DNA of 30,841 nt from Candidatus Zixiibacteriota bacterium (GTDB taxonomy: Bacteria > Zixibacteria > MSB-5A5 > SM1-73). Where the stretch lies: the NCBI GenBank assembly GCA_023127875.1, contig JAGMFA010000004.1, positions 1-30,841 on the forward strand, read 5' to 3'. Shown here one piece after another: positions 9,123-17,238 of the stretch. The notes under the pieces were generated by a model. It ran no database searches and was not told the DNA's origin. It saw only the letters and a program-made list of their open reading frames with translations. Each line of letters begins with the position of its first letter. The stretch's first letter is position 1. The position numbers and the translations under genes are program-made.

Positions 9123-9518
9123 GTCCTCCTCCTTCTTGCTTCTTGAATTAACTTAAAAGTTGAAATTCATGCCTTAATGGCAACCTTGATAGAGACAATG
9201 CCTGTGATTTGAACAATAGCAGGCCGCCTGCTCGAATCTGTTTTTTTTGGACATAATCTCCTTACGTTAAGTTGATTCTTCATTTACTAAGCCAGCTTAG
9301 TGCGTCAGTGTCTGCTCTGTAATGCAACTTGTATGCCAGGTTATTCTTCTGGGTTTAAATTGAAAGCGAAGGGGGAGAGTAACTTGAAGACATGCTTGAG
9401 GATAACTATTTTATCTGGAAAGATAAACCGAGAGGATTACTGTCGATAAATCCTATTCTGACATTAGCAAAATCTAATTTTTGGAAATTCCTTTCTAAAT
9501 TCTGGAAAAACGCAATTC
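9123..9518. other. Gene-free spacer upstream of the C11 gene
   Basis: About 400 bases with no convincing gene on either strand. It contains the leader of the C11 gene and a short AGCAGG/CCTGCT palindrome at 9219-9233. The plus-strand frame starting at 9392 overlaps the end of the kinase gene and has no family features. No terminator with a U-tract was seen after the kinase stop. Confidence 0.5.
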
Positions 9519-11648
9519 CTATCTTATCTTTACCCCCTCTTTCCAAACCTCAATGTTTTTCCAGTTTTCCTCATCCTCTTCGGTTAGGTCATAGGGAAAA
9601 TTCCGTTTTTCTTTCCATCCGAGAAAACCAGAAAAATAATTGAAGTAGATGTTTTTAAGCTCAAAATTCAACCTCAGGAAATAGTTTCTACCGTCTTCCA
9701 AATTAACCTGCACTTCATCGTCTTCAGTAAACAATCGGATGTGGTAAACCCAAGACAGAAAATGCACCCATTCAGATTCATCTGGCAGACTCTTTTTGAT
9801 ATGTGGGAAAACTATATACCATTCTTCTTTTGCCTTCTCGATTTCTTTCGCCGCATTATAGGGCATTGCCTGCCCAAAGACTCTTTTGGGCTCGAGGATA
9901 GAAATGACTGGGCGCCAACCTATTCTGTTATTCCCACCACCTAAGATTATCTCTTTCTCTCCATCATTATCAAAATCCAAGCAATACAGACAGTTAAATA
10001 CGCCCGGATGCCAGTATTCAGATAGCTTATTCCCCTTTTTATCTAATATTGCCAACTGGTCTGGAAACCAGATCGAATGTGCGCTATTGACTATAATCTC
10101 TTTTTTAGAATCTCCAAAAACATCTTCAACTAAAATATGTGTTGGAGAGAAATACGCGTTGCAACCTTGATAGATGCCTGAATCTCCACATGGGAATTCC
10201 CACAGCTTTTCTTTTCTGTAATTGAAACAGATGAACTTACCGGTGGCTCTTTCATTAAAATCAATTCCCACTAAAACTTCGGTTCTGCCGTCACCATCCA
10301 AATCAGCAAGTTTGACCAAAGGTTCACTCTGTTTGGGGAGTGAATACATTATACGAGAAGGCAGAAGCACGTCCCATAATACGTCTTTGGATTTGTTCTT
10401 AACGATGAGATAGTTTTCTTTAACCTCTGCCAAAGCTGGATTCCAATCCACCCAGAATCTTGAATACTTGTCAAAGGCAAAAAGAAGGGCTAAGCCAATC
10501 AGAGCAAGCAAGATCAAAGACAAGCCAAAGGCTAACTTTGTTCGGAAGAAAGGTTTTGGTGCGGGGAGAATGAGTTCAGCTTCTTTGGCTTTTTCTCTAT
10601 CTATGCTTATGGTTATTTTTGTGCCAACACCTTTTTGGGTTTCAATCTGCCAGTTGCCGTACTGGTTAATAAACTGCACCGACTCCTCACTAACCCCAAG
10701 ACCCAAGCCCCCTTCTTTTCCAGAGGTGAACCCTTTTTTGTAAAACGAAGATTTAGTAACTTCATCCATGCCAATGCCGGAATCTTCGATTATGACCGAC
10801 ACCTCTTCGCCGGGCTGGAAGCCCTGCCTACGAGGAATGGAAGGCTCAACTTCTCGTAGGTCGGGCACCCCTGCCCGACCAGCACCCTCCTCTCTTGGTC
10901 TGGTGGAGATTTTGACCCAATAATTCCTTTCCTCCCCCCGCAGACTGAAGTCTGCGGCTACCCCTTCCACCCCTTGTCTGGCTTCCACTGCTTCTATCGC
11001 GTTGCGAATCAGGTTGGTCAAGACCCTTTGCCATTCCTTGAATTTATCGTAGGAGAATCGAATGGTATTAGCTACTTCATCCAGTTGCTCTTCGATCTTT
11101 ATGTTCTTAAGCTGGGATTTTTCAATCCTCACTATTTTCACAGATTCTCCTATTACCTGGGTAAGTGTAAAAGAGAACCTCACAGTAGCTTCTTCTACGA
11201 CCTCGTCTATCAGATTTTGAAAACGGGCTAACTCTTTTTTCAACCTTGTCACATCGGATTCTTCTCTCTTCTGTCTTGACATTTTCTCAATTCGTCTGAG
11301 CATGCTCCATAATTTTCCCCACAAAAAGATGTCTTTGGTGACTGCCATCAAATTTCCTTTTTCTTCCTGAATAAGGTCTTTCAACTGACCAAGGAGTTCT
11401 TCGAAATATTCGTATCGGGGCTGGATCTCTTCCCCCTTCTCCCAACTGCTGAGTATCATCTCCAGTCCCGCCATCTTCTTCTTTCTCTCGTGGATGAGGT
11501 TCTCCCGAAGTGAGCTGAGAAGCTGGAAATCCTTGCCCTTTCGCTCAAATCTTGCCGAAAGATAAGTAAGGAAAGAAAAAAGATAAAAACGGAGGAGCCA
11601 AAGTGAAACGCTTCCACCAATTATCAAAATAATAAAGATCAAGAGCAT
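9519..11648 (-). CDS. Membrane histidine-kinase-like ATPase with C-terminal extracytoplasmic FG-GAP domain
   Basis: 709 residues. Membrane segment 1-30; helical, charged region 33-160; HATPase domain about 200-350 with N box (NLIRNAIEAVE, 212-222), G1 (DSGIGMD, 289-295) and G2 (GGLGLGV, 313-319); second membrane segment 373-393; then an FG-GAP/beta-propeller-like domain with DLDGDGRTEVLVG (449-461) and DFDNDGEKEIILG (558-570). A sensor placed after the kinase core is the reverse of the usual order. I see no canonical H box: H53 is the only early His and has no HExxxP context, so phosphotransfer is uncertain. Two in-frame palindromic repeats code for residues about 223-242 and 250-282 inside the ATPase domain. 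No good ribosome binding site precedes the ATG, and no response regulator is adjacent. Confidence 0.82.
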   Translation of the reverse strand: MLLIFIILIIGGSVSLWLLRFYLFSFLTYLSARFERKGKDFQLLSSLRENLIHERKKKMAGLEMILSSWEKGEEIQPRYEYFEELLGQLKDLIQEEKGNLMAVTKDIFLWGKLWSMLRRIEKMSRQKREESDVTRLKKELARFQNLIDEVVEEATVRFSFTLTQVIGESVKIVRIEKSQLKNIKIEEQLDEVANTIRFSYDKFKEWQRVLTNLIRNAIEAVEARQGVEGVAADFSLRGEERNYWVKISTRPREEGAGRAGVPDLREVEPSIPRRQGFQPGEEVSVIIEDSGIGMDEVTKSSFYKKGFTSGKEGGLGLGVSEESVQFINQYGNWQIETQKGVGTKITISIDREKAKEAELILPAPKPFFRTKLAFGLSLILLALIGLALLFAFDKYSRFWVDWNPALAEVKENYLIVKNKSKDVLWDVLLPSRIMYSLPKQSEPLVKLADLDGDGRTEVLVGIDFNERATGKFICFNYRKEKLWEFPCGDSGIYQGCNAYFSPTHILVEDVFGDSKKEIIVNSAHSIWFPDQLAILDKKGNKLSEYWHPGVFNCLYCLDFDNDGEKEIILGGGNNRIGWRPVISILEPKRVFGQAMPYNAAKEIEKAKEEWYIVFPHIKKSLPDESEWVHFLSWVYHIRLFTEDDEVQVNLEDGRNYFLRLNFELKNIYFNYFSGFLGWKEKRNFPYDLTEEDEENWKNIEVWKEGVKIR
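10812..10878. repeat. Composite palindromic repeat inside the kinase gene
   Basis: Three adjacent inverted repeats: GGGCT/AGCCC (10812-10824), CCTACGAG (10827-10834) with CTCGTAGG (10853-10860), and TCGGGCA/TGCCCGA (10861-10878). The GTAGGTC edge is shared with the element at 28765. It keeps the reading frame and codes for an Arg/Pro/Gly-rich insert between two strands of the HATPase domain. Confidence 0.75.
10938..10962. repeat. CCGCAGRCT-type palindrome inside the kinase gene
   Basis: Arms CCGCAGACT and AGTCTGCGG flank a GA loop and are followed by CTACC. A second copy lies in the intergenic repeat at 13370-13393 with the central pair changed from A:T to G:C on both arms. Here it is translated in frame as GVAADFSLRG. 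Confidence 0.8.
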
Positions 11649-11977
11649 TTGTTCAATGCGATGTAAGAAATTATTAAGGAGTAGGATTGTTCAACATGTC
11701 ACCTACTATTCGCAAAACTCCTCTATGAAAGAGGTAATGCAAACGCAAATAAAGATTTTGCCCTTATCTTTTAATGAATAAATTTGGTAAAGTCTCTTAA
11801 CTTATACCATTATTAGCGGTTATACAAAAAATGTGGATAACCTTGCTTGCTCTACTTTTAATTTTTCGATTTAACCTATTGATACAAAATAAATTAACAA
11901 AATTTCCACATTCATCCGACAATTATTAACATTAGGAACTTTTTGTTAATTAAATAGGGGATTTTATCCTTGCTAAC
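11649..11977. other. AT-rich spacer with DnaA-box-like sites
   Basis: No gene. The 329 bases between the kinase start and the bactofilin stop are markedly AT-rich, with runs such as TTTTAATTTTT and GTTAATTAAATA. They hold a perfect DnaA box (11832-11840), a one-mismatch site TTATACAAA (11819-11827), and ATTTCCACA (11902-11910). It could be a replication-origin-like or regulatory region; one perfect box is too few to claim oriC. Confidence 0.4.
11832..11840 (-). promoter_or_regulatory. Perfect DnaA box
   Basis: TGTGGATAA is the exact reverse complement of the DnaA consensus TTATCCACA. It lies in the AT-rich spacer beside the bactofilin/parB/parA block. A single 9-mer can occur by chance, so the functional claim is weak. 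Confidence 0.4.
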
Positions 11978-12352
11978 TTACTGTTCAGGTGGGAGCGCTT
12001 CGGACGAAAAGTTTTTCATATTACATCTGCCATGGAATACTGCCCCCTCCTCTACTATCAGATTTTTAGTAGTTATGTCCCCCTCCACTACCGCCTTGGA
12101 CTGCAACTCAATTTTATCTTCTGCCAAGATGTTTCCAGCCACCTTTCCACCAATTACTGCAATTCTAACAGTTAGATCTGCCTCTACTCTGCCGCTATCT
12201 CCCACAGATATTGATTCTGTAACGGAGATTCTCCCTCTCACAATGCCATCGACTCGAAGCCCGCCCTGAACTTCAATGGTCCCTTCTATTATGGAATCCT
12301 TTCCAATAACGGTATTCAATCCTCCCTCTCCTTTGCTTATTTTGTTTTTCAT
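11978..12352 (-). CDS. Bactofilin family cytoskeletal protein
   Basis: 124 residues, typical bactofilin length. The core (about 15-110) is a right-handed beta-helix of short Gly/Val/Ile repeats: VIGKDSIIEGTIEVQGGLRV, DGIVRGRISV, SVGDSGRVEADL, VEGDITTKNLIVEEGAVFHG. Bactofilins self-assemble into filaments at the membrane, set cell shape, and in several species recruit M23 wall peptidases or ParB. Here the M23 gene ends 9 bases upstream and parB/parA follow further upstream on the same strand, so an operon is likely. The N-terminus is short and polar, the C-terminus Pro/Glu-rich. Assignment is firm. Confidence 0.92.
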   Translation of the reverse strand: MKNKISKGEGGLNTVIGKDSIIEGTIEVQGGLRVDGIVRGRISVTESISVGDSGRVEADLTVRIAVIGGKVAGNILAEDKIELQSKAVVEGDITTKNLIVEEGAVFHGRCNMKNFSSEALPPEQ

Positions 12353-12361
12353 AGCTTGCTT

Positions 12362-13192
12362 TTAATGTTGCCTTAGAAAATCCTCAGGATCAATAGGAAC
12401 TTCATCTTTTCTGATCTCGTAGTGCAGATGGGGAGCTGAGCTTCTGCCAGTATTTCCTGAAAGTGCAATAACATCATCCTGTCGTATGGCATCGCCGACA
12501 TTTACTAAATTCTTTGAATTGTGTCCGTAATAGGTCAAGTACCCGTTCCCATGATCGACCGCCACCAGATTTCCATACGTATCGTCCCAACCCGCAAAAA
12601 TAACTTTACCACTTGCAGTTGTCTTCACCTCTGTTCCTATCTTTGCCGCAAAATCCACTCCCGGATGCTCCCGTCCAAAGCCAGGGATATTCATTGAAAA
12701 CCTCTGCGTGATCCATCCTTCTATGGGCCTGCCCATCGGGATATGTAACAGGGAGTCAGGTTGGGTTGAAATCGAGTCTGGGGAAGATATTATCTCTCTT
12801 TTTGTTTCCATGAAGTTAAAAACCGCTTCTCTGTCGGGTGGCTCTATACTTTGAGGAGAATAGGCTAATTGACTTTCATTCTCTCCGTGATATTTAACCC
12901 CGGCTAACTGCGCCACCCTCTGAACAAACCTTTCGTATTCGGAAAGCTCTTTTTCTAACTCCACCACCTTGGCATTGTATCTTTTTAGGCTTTCATTTTC
13001 CTGCTTTAGCGACTTTCCTATGATCACCTCGTATAAGAGCCTTCCATGAAGAACGCTTAAAATTACGATAAAAACCAGAAGAAAGCCCACCACACCCGCT
13101 ATCACACGGGCTGAGAAGAAGGACAACTTGAACTTTAAGCTTTTGGAGTTTCCTTCAGGAACTATGAGAAAGTTGACGTATCTTTTTGGCAT
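12362..13192 (-). CDS. M23 family metallopeptidase, membrane-anchored
   Basis: 276 residues. A short cytoplasmic N-terminus, one membrane segment (about 28-49), a coiled coil (about 60-95), a linker, then a LytM/M23 domain (about 155-275). Zinc ligands and catalytic residues are visible: H176 and D180 in HPGVD, H224 in YYGHNS, H257 in HLHYEIR. Such enzymes cut peptidoglycan cross-bridges in the periplasm. The stop lies 9 bases before the bactofilin ATG, supporting co-transcription and a joint role in cell shape. A complete active site suggests a working hydrolase rather than an EnvC-like activator. Confidence 0.93.
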   Translation of the reverse strand: MPKRYVNFLIVPEGNSKSLKFKLSFFSARVIAGVVGFLLVFIVILSVLHGRLLYEVIIGKSLKQENESLKRYNAKVVELEKELSEYERFVQRVAQLAGVKYHGENESQLAYSPQSIEPPDREAVFNFMETKREIISSPDSISTQPDSLLHIPMGRPIEGWITQRFSMNIPGFGREHPGVDFAAKIGTEVKTTASGKVIFAGWDDTYGNLVAVDHGNGYLTYYGHNSKNLVNVGDAIRQDDVIALSGNTGRSSAPHLHYEIRKDEVPIDPEDFLRQH

Positions 13193-13322
13193 TTACTTTT
13201 TTGTTTTTCTAAAAAGTAGGATTCTCGTCCTCTTTGCTGACTGAGAGAGAACTTCTCTTGCTTCCTATTTCCACCTGGTCCCGCCAAGAGTCTGTCTCAA
13301 AACTCTGGTTTCAAGTGGTAAC

Positions 13323-13393
13323 CGCAACCTTTAGGTTGCGTAAGTTATTGGAAATCAATGGGGCATTTTCGCAGGCTGAAGCCTGCGGCTACC
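13323..13393. repeat. Pair of palindromic repeats between M23 and parB genes
   Basis: First element: CGCAACCT/AGGTTGCG (13323-13340). Second: CGCAGGCT-GA-AGCCTGCG followed by GCTACC (13370-13393), the same family as the copy inside the kinase gene. The 289-base spacer (13193-13481) holds no gene beyond these. Confidence 0.75.
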
Positions 13394-13481
13394 AAAATTC
13401 AACTTTTTAGACACCCTCCCAAAGGCGGGACGGCCACCCCTTCTCCTGAGAAAACGGATCAACCTTGCCGGAGAATGACGG

Positions 13482-14381
13482 TTATAAGGTTATCTGCAAC
13501 AATTCCAATATCCGGGACAGATCCTCCTCCGAATAGAACTCTATCTCGATCTTTCCACCCTTCCTTTTCCCGCTCACCTTCACCGAGGTTCCGAAAAATT
13601 GTTTTAGCTTTTCCTCGATCTCAAAAAACGCTGGAGAGACCTTTGCTCTCTGTTTCGTGGCAGAAGTTTTCTTTTTTCCATAAACTAAATCTTCTGTCTT
13701 CCGCACGGAAAGCCCTTCTTTGACCACCCGTCTGGACAAATTGATTTTTTCTTTCTCAGTGGATAGAGACAAAATTGCCCGGGCATGTCCTTCAGATAAC
13801 GTTCCACTGGAGATGAGCTTCTGCACCTCCCTTGGCAAATTTAAAAGTCTCAATGTGTTGGCAACTGAGGAGCGCTCCTTTCCTATCTTTTGTGCCAGTT
13901 GTTGCTGTGAAAGATGGCATTCCTCTAAAAGCCTTTTGTAGCCTGTGGCAGTATCAATCGGATTCAAATCCTCCCTTTGAAGATTCTCGATCAAAGAGAG
14001 TTCCAGCATCTCCTCCTTGGAGAGTTTTCCTGTGATTATGGCGGGAATCTTTTCCCAGCCCAACTTTTTAGCCGCTAAAAATCTTCTCTCCCCGGCTACC
14101 AATTCAAATTCCTCTCCCACCGGTCTTACCACCACCGGCTGAATGATCCCTTTTTCCTTTATAGAGGCGGAAAGCTCGGAAAGCTTCTCTTCATCCACTC
14201 TTGTGCGGGGTTGATATGGATTCGATTTGATCTTATCCACCCTCAAATTAACCAATCCTTTTTCCGGTTGCTTCTCCGGTTTTACCAGTTCCTGTGAAGG
14301 TTCAGGAATCAGCGCCTCCAATCCTTTTCCCAAAGCATTTCTATGCATTCTCAACCTCATTGGTTTTTCGTCATTCGTCAT
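13482..14381 (-). CDS. parB: ParB chromosome partitioning protein
   Basis: 299 residues from ATG 14381. The N-terminal ParA-contacting region reads NALGKGLEALIPEP; the CTPase/ParB-N domain carries GERRF (97-101) and ENLQRED (132-138), the conserved CTP-binding motifs; a helix-turn-helix lies at about 158-182 (LSQQQLAQKIGKERSSVANT); a dimerisation domain ends the protein. ParB loads on parS as a CTP-dependent clamp; three parS sites occur at 19003, 21013 and 22325. The start is uncertain: ATG 14381 falls inside a 7-bp tandem repeat, while ATG 14348 (MHRNALGKGLEAL, GAGG upstream) gives the more usual ParB beginning. Family certain. Confidence 0.96.
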   Translation of the reverse strand: MTNDEKPMRLRMHRNALGKGLEALIPEPSQELVKPEKQPEKGLVNLRVDKIKSNPYQPRTRVDEEKLSELSASIKEKGIIQPVVVRPVGEEFELVAGERRFLAAKKLGWEKIPAIITGKLSKEEMLELSLIENLQREDLNPIDTATGYKRLLEECHLSQQQLAQKIGKERSSVANTLRLLNLPREVQKLISSGTLSEGHARAILSLSTEKEKINLSRRVVKEGLSVRKTEDLVYGKKKTSATKQRAKVSPAFFEIEEKLKQFFGTSVKVSGKRKGGKIEIEFYSEEDLSRILELLQITL

Positions 14382-14407
14382 TCGTCATTCGTTATTCGTC
14401 ATTCGTT
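14367..14407. repeat. Heptanucleotide tandem repeat at the parA-parB junction
   Basis: About six near-identical units of ATTCGTC in tandem (one unit has ATTCGTT). On the minus strand each unit reads GAATGAC, so it supplies ATG codons at 14402, 14388, 14381 and 14374 and also the parA TGA stop (14401-14399). As 7 is not a multiple of 3, gain or loss of a unit changes which ATG is in the parB frame. Confidence 0.85.
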
Positions 14408-15196
14408 TATAGCATAAATCGTTTCAGGGACCTCTATCGTGTGATCTAATATCTCTTCTGCCAGACTCAAATAGTTTTCCGCTCCAGTGGACGTTATATC
14501 ATAAAGTATTATAGGCTTGCCAAAGCCGGGTGCTTCGGAAAGCCTCACGTTTCTATTTATGATTGTCTTATACACCTTGTCGGAGAAATACTTTCTCGCC
14601 TCTTCTGCCACCTGCTTGGATAGATTCAATCTTCCATCATACATGGTAAGAAGAACGCCCTCGATTTTAAGCCGGGGATTTAAGCTTTTTTGCACCAAGG
14701 TTATGGTATTCAAAAGCTGTCCCAAACCCTCCAGGGCATAATATTCACACTGGATAGGTATCAGGATGGAATCTGCCGCGGTGAGGGTGTTGATGGTCAA
14801 AAGACCCAGGGATGGCGGGGAATCGATCAGGACGAAATCATATTTCTCTTTTACTGGCTCCAGAGCAAGGCTAAGCTTTTTCTCTCTGGCCAACATGTTT
14901 ACCAACTCCACCTCTGCCCCTACCAATCGAAGATGGGAGGGGACTATGTCCAAAAAAGATAGCTCTGTCTTTTGAATAATCTTATCCAGCGGAAAGCCTT
15001 CCACCAGCACTTCGTATATACTTTTCTCCAACTTGTTTTTTTCAATTCCCAGACCGGAGGTGGAGGTAGCTTGAGGGTCGATATCCACAAGCAGGGTCTT
15101 CTTTTCAGCCACCGCCAGGCAGGCGGACAGATTAACTGCGGTGGTAGTCTTTCCCACTCCCCCTTTTTGATTGGCAACAGCGATTATCCTTCCCAA
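14399..15196 (-). CDS. parA: ParA/Soj chromosome partitioning ATPase
   Basis: 265 residues. Deviant Walker [10 protein letters not shown] (11-19), Walker A' with LLVDIDPQA (36-44), and Walker B-like [13 protein letters not shown] (about 120-132) identify a Soj/ParA ATPase that binds the nucleoid as an ATP dimer and is stimulated by ParB. The N-terminus is short ([10 protein letters not shown]), as in chromosomal Soj without an added regulatory domain. parB follows directly, the stop lying in a tandem repeat that also covers the listed parB start. A gene-free spacer of 446 bases upstream probably holds its promoter. Confidence 0.96.
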   Translation of the reverse strand: MGRIIAVANQKGGVGKTTTAVNLSACLAVAEKKTLLVDIDPQATSTSGLGIEKNKLEKSIYEVLVEGFPLDKIIQKTELSFLDIVPSHLRLVGAEVELVNMLAREKKLSLALEPVKEKYDFVLIDSPPSLGLLTINTLTAADSILIPIQCEYYALEGLGQLLNTITLVQKSLNPRLKIEGVLLTMYDGRLNLSKQVAEEARKYFSDKVYKTIINRNVRLSEAPGFGKPIILYDITSTGAENYLSLAEEILDHTIEVPETIYAINE

Positions 15197-15642
15197 GCTC
15201 TTATCCCCTCCTCGAACCTACAGGTTTAAGAACACCTCCAATGTTTTTCCATAAATAACAGCTTTTGCCAAAAAAAGCAAGAGATTTTAAGAGAAAAATG
15301 TTAGCCAGCGAAGCGCAATCAATCGCTTGTTGACAGATGAAATCTTTTCTCGATTGCAACCGCATGTTGACCGCTTTCCTAACGTTAAATTGAAAAGCAT
15401 GAAAATATTTTCGAACGAAAGAAAAAAATGCTTGATTTTTGCAAGGGAATAGAATAGTATTATAAATTGAAAAAGCATAAGGTAAATGACGTGGGATACT
15501 GCAAGAGACATTTACAGTACTGTTTAGTTGACGCCAGTTTATTGGTATAAAAGCCATAATTCTCTTATAGGACTTTATATGACAGAGCAAAAAACCGGTT
15601 CCAGCTTCCATTTAACTCATCAAATCAATGAAAGGAGGGATA
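15197..15642. other. Divergent promoter spacer between parA and the envelope cluster
   Basis: 446 bases without a supported gene; a 136-codon minus frame here has no family traits and no ribosome binding site. A plausible plus-strand promoter is TTGATT (15432-15437), 17 bases, TAGTAT (15455-15460), facing the lipoprotein gene. Runs of A and T dominate 15230-15470. It marks the break between the parAB block and the plus-strand envelope cluster. Confidence 0.45.
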
Positions 15643-16140
15643 ATGAGAGGTATAGCTCAATCTATTTTGGCCGGAATCTTGGCAATCGGACTGTGTGCTT
15701 TGTGTTTGAGTTGTGCGTCAATAATACACGGAACCAAGCAAGATGTATCAATCAATTCTAGTCCGGATCAGGCAGAAATCTCAGTCAAGACCGTTGGTGG
15801 TGTTGTTGTTTTTACAGGAAAAACCCCAGCCAGCGCAACACTCAAACGGAAGCAAGAATACGATGTATTCATCAACTTGGCTGGATACCAGGAAGCAAAG
15901 GTCCATATTTCGAAGGAATTTGATGCAACTTACTTGGGGAATCTAATATGTGGAGGGGTTATCGGATTAATCATTGATGCGGTCAACGGCGCTATGTATA
16001 AACTGGAGCCCGATATGATCCATATTACGCTTGTCACTGCATTGTTTGACGAACATACTTCGGAAACCTACGCTGTCTTCCGGGCAATGGACTCCGATGG
16101 CCAATTACGGACACTGGTAATCCCTCTGGTAAGATTGTAG
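15643..16140 (+). CDS. PEGA-like lipoprotein
   Basis: 165 residues from ATG 15643, preceded by AAAGGAGGG; an ATG 15 bases upstream lies before the ribosome binding site. A hydrophobic signal ends at LSCASI (C24), a plausible though imperfect lipobox. The family signature CASIIHGTKQDVSINSSPDQA is followed by a PEGA-like stretch (GKTPASATLKRKQEYDVFIN, then LAGYQEA), and a hydrophobic hairpin GNLICGGVIGLIIDAVNGAMY typical of the family. Probably anchored in the outer membrane or periplasm. It is the first gene of a plus-strand cluster. Exact role unknown. Confidence 0.78.
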   Translation: MRGIAQSILAGILAIGLCALCLSCASIIHGTKQDVSINSSPDQAEISVKTVGGVVVFTGKTPASATLKRKQEYDVFINLAGYQEAKVHISKEFDATYLGNLICGGVIGLIIDAVNGAMYKLEPDMIHITLVTALFDEHTSETYAVFRAMDSDGQLRTLVIPLVRL

Positions 16141-16152
16141 AAACCCACACAG

Positions 16153-16218
16153 AGATAGGGTTGCTTCTTCAAGACAAAAGGGCGGCGGAAGCTGAAACCG
16201 AAAGAAGCAACCCTATCT
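16153..16218 (+). repeat. Long hairpin between lipoprotein and barrel-like genes
   Basis: Perfect 17-bp arms, AGATAGGGTTGCTTCTT (16153-16169) and its complement (16202-16218), flank a 32-base purine-rich loop; outer AAACC/GGTTT pairing adds to the stem. No U-tract follows, so it is not a standard terminator. It may be an mRNA stabiliser, a miniature mobile element or a regulatory leader for the gene at 16260. Confidence 0.75.
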
Positions 16219-16259
16219 GAGGTTTATCCACCGGAAATCCAAATAGGGGAGAATCCATC

Positions 16260-16802
16260 GTGAATACGAAGATACTTCTTTTGGTTACCTTACTTTTTCT
16301 CGGCCCAGTCTCGTCTGCAAATGGTCAAATTGGTGTTACCGCAGGGACTGAATATGGATTTGGAGGGATCGCCCAGGTTGGTTCACATACGGCCAGGTTG
16401 GAAATGGGTGGGGGCCTGGTCCCTTTATTTGTATTCTGGCAGATTCAAGGTCCATTTGTCGAAAAAAACTATTTCAAACTCTATTTCCCAGGAGTTGTGG
16501 GAGCCAAACTGAGTATTGCTCTGACTAAATCTGACAGGAAAGATCGTCTGGGCCTGAAATTGGGTGCAAGCTATAACACCATTACGAAGGTTGGTTTTGG
16601 TGGTGGCGTTGACTATAGTATTGCTAAAAAGTCCCACAGAATTGTCATATCAGCCGGTTTTATGATCTACCCGGACGCATATGATGAGCTGCTGGATCGA
16701 CTTAACGAGGAGGAGGGCACATCCTACGCCAAAGAAGACGTGTCGGCAGCTCTGGTGAATTTTCAGCCCTTCGTTAGTCTCTCGCTGTTATTCGGGAAAT
16801 AG
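16260..16802 (+). CDS. Secreted outer-membrane beta-barrel-like protein
   Basis: 180 residues. A GTG start with GGGGAG upstream leads a signal peptide (NTKILLLVTLLFLGPVSSANG). The mature part alternates hydrophobic and polar residues with many Gly and aromatics (ARLEMGGGLVPLFVFWQ; LGLKLGASYNT; VGFGGGVDYSI; HRIVISAGFMIYP) and ends LVNFQPFVSLSLLFGK, compatible with a small outer-membrane barrel. I recognise no named family. It ends 4 bases before the YidD-like gene, so the two are almost certainly co-transcribed. Confidence 0.7.
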   Translation: MNTKILLLVTLLFLGPVSSANGQIGVTAGTEYGFGGIAQVGSHTARLEMGGGLVPLFVFWQIQGPFVEKNYFKLYFPGVVGAKLSIALTKSDRKDRLGLKLGASYNTITKVGFGGGVDYSIAKKSHRIVISAGFMIYPDAYDELLDRLNEEEGTSYAKEDVSAALVNFQPFVSLSLLFGK

Positions 16803-16806
16803 ACTT

Positions 16807-17238
16807 ATGAGAGCAAAGATACTGATGATTCTTTGCACGTTCCTTTTATCATCGTCAATTCTGTGCGCGGACGAGGGTTATGTTGAGCTTTCATCATGGG
16901 AACCAGAGGACGTTGTTCCCATACACTCTGCGTTTCAGAGCAGACGTGATTACGTGACAAGTCCATATATTCTGCTTGCCGGTAAGCTAATAGGATTCTA
17001 TAAGCAAGAGATTTCACCTCAATCGATAAGTCGATGCCCTTTTTACATATCGTGCTCCGACTATGCCTATCAGTCAATCAGAAAATACGGCATTATCTTA
17101 GGCATTTGTTTTTTCATCGATCGGCATTTTTACAGAGAAAATGTGGGAAGCTATCTTCATTACCAATTACGTGAAACTGAAGCAGGAGTTCTGAAACTTG
17201 ACGATTCGTTTTATCTATTTGGAAAGGACAGACAGTGA
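16807..17238 (+). CDS. yidD: YidD-like protein with signal peptide
   Basis: 143 residues. The YidD core lies at about 60-105: LIGFYKQEISPQ, then CPFYISCSDYAYQSIRKYG with the conserved Cys pair and Tyr-Ala motif. Classical YidD is a small membrane-associated factor (70-100 residues) helping YidC insertion and has no cleavable signal. This copy begins with a signal-like segment (MRAKILMILCTFLLSSSILCA) and a 30-residue acidic stretch, so the domain is probably exported. It overlaps the next gene by GTGA. An envelope role with the downstream TPR protein is inferred from position. Confidence 0.8.
   Translation: MRAKILMILCTFLLSSSILCADEGYVELSSWEPEDVVPIHSAFQSRRDYVTSPYILLAGKLIGFYKQEISPQSISRCPFYISCSDYAYQSIRKYGIILGICFFIDRHFYRENVGSYLHYQLRETEAGVLKLDDSFYLFGKDRQ

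Noticed and set aside
15201..15611. 136-codon minus frame between parA and the lipoprotein gene
   Set aside because: No ribosome binding site or family traits; AT-rich promoter spacer gives open frames by chance.
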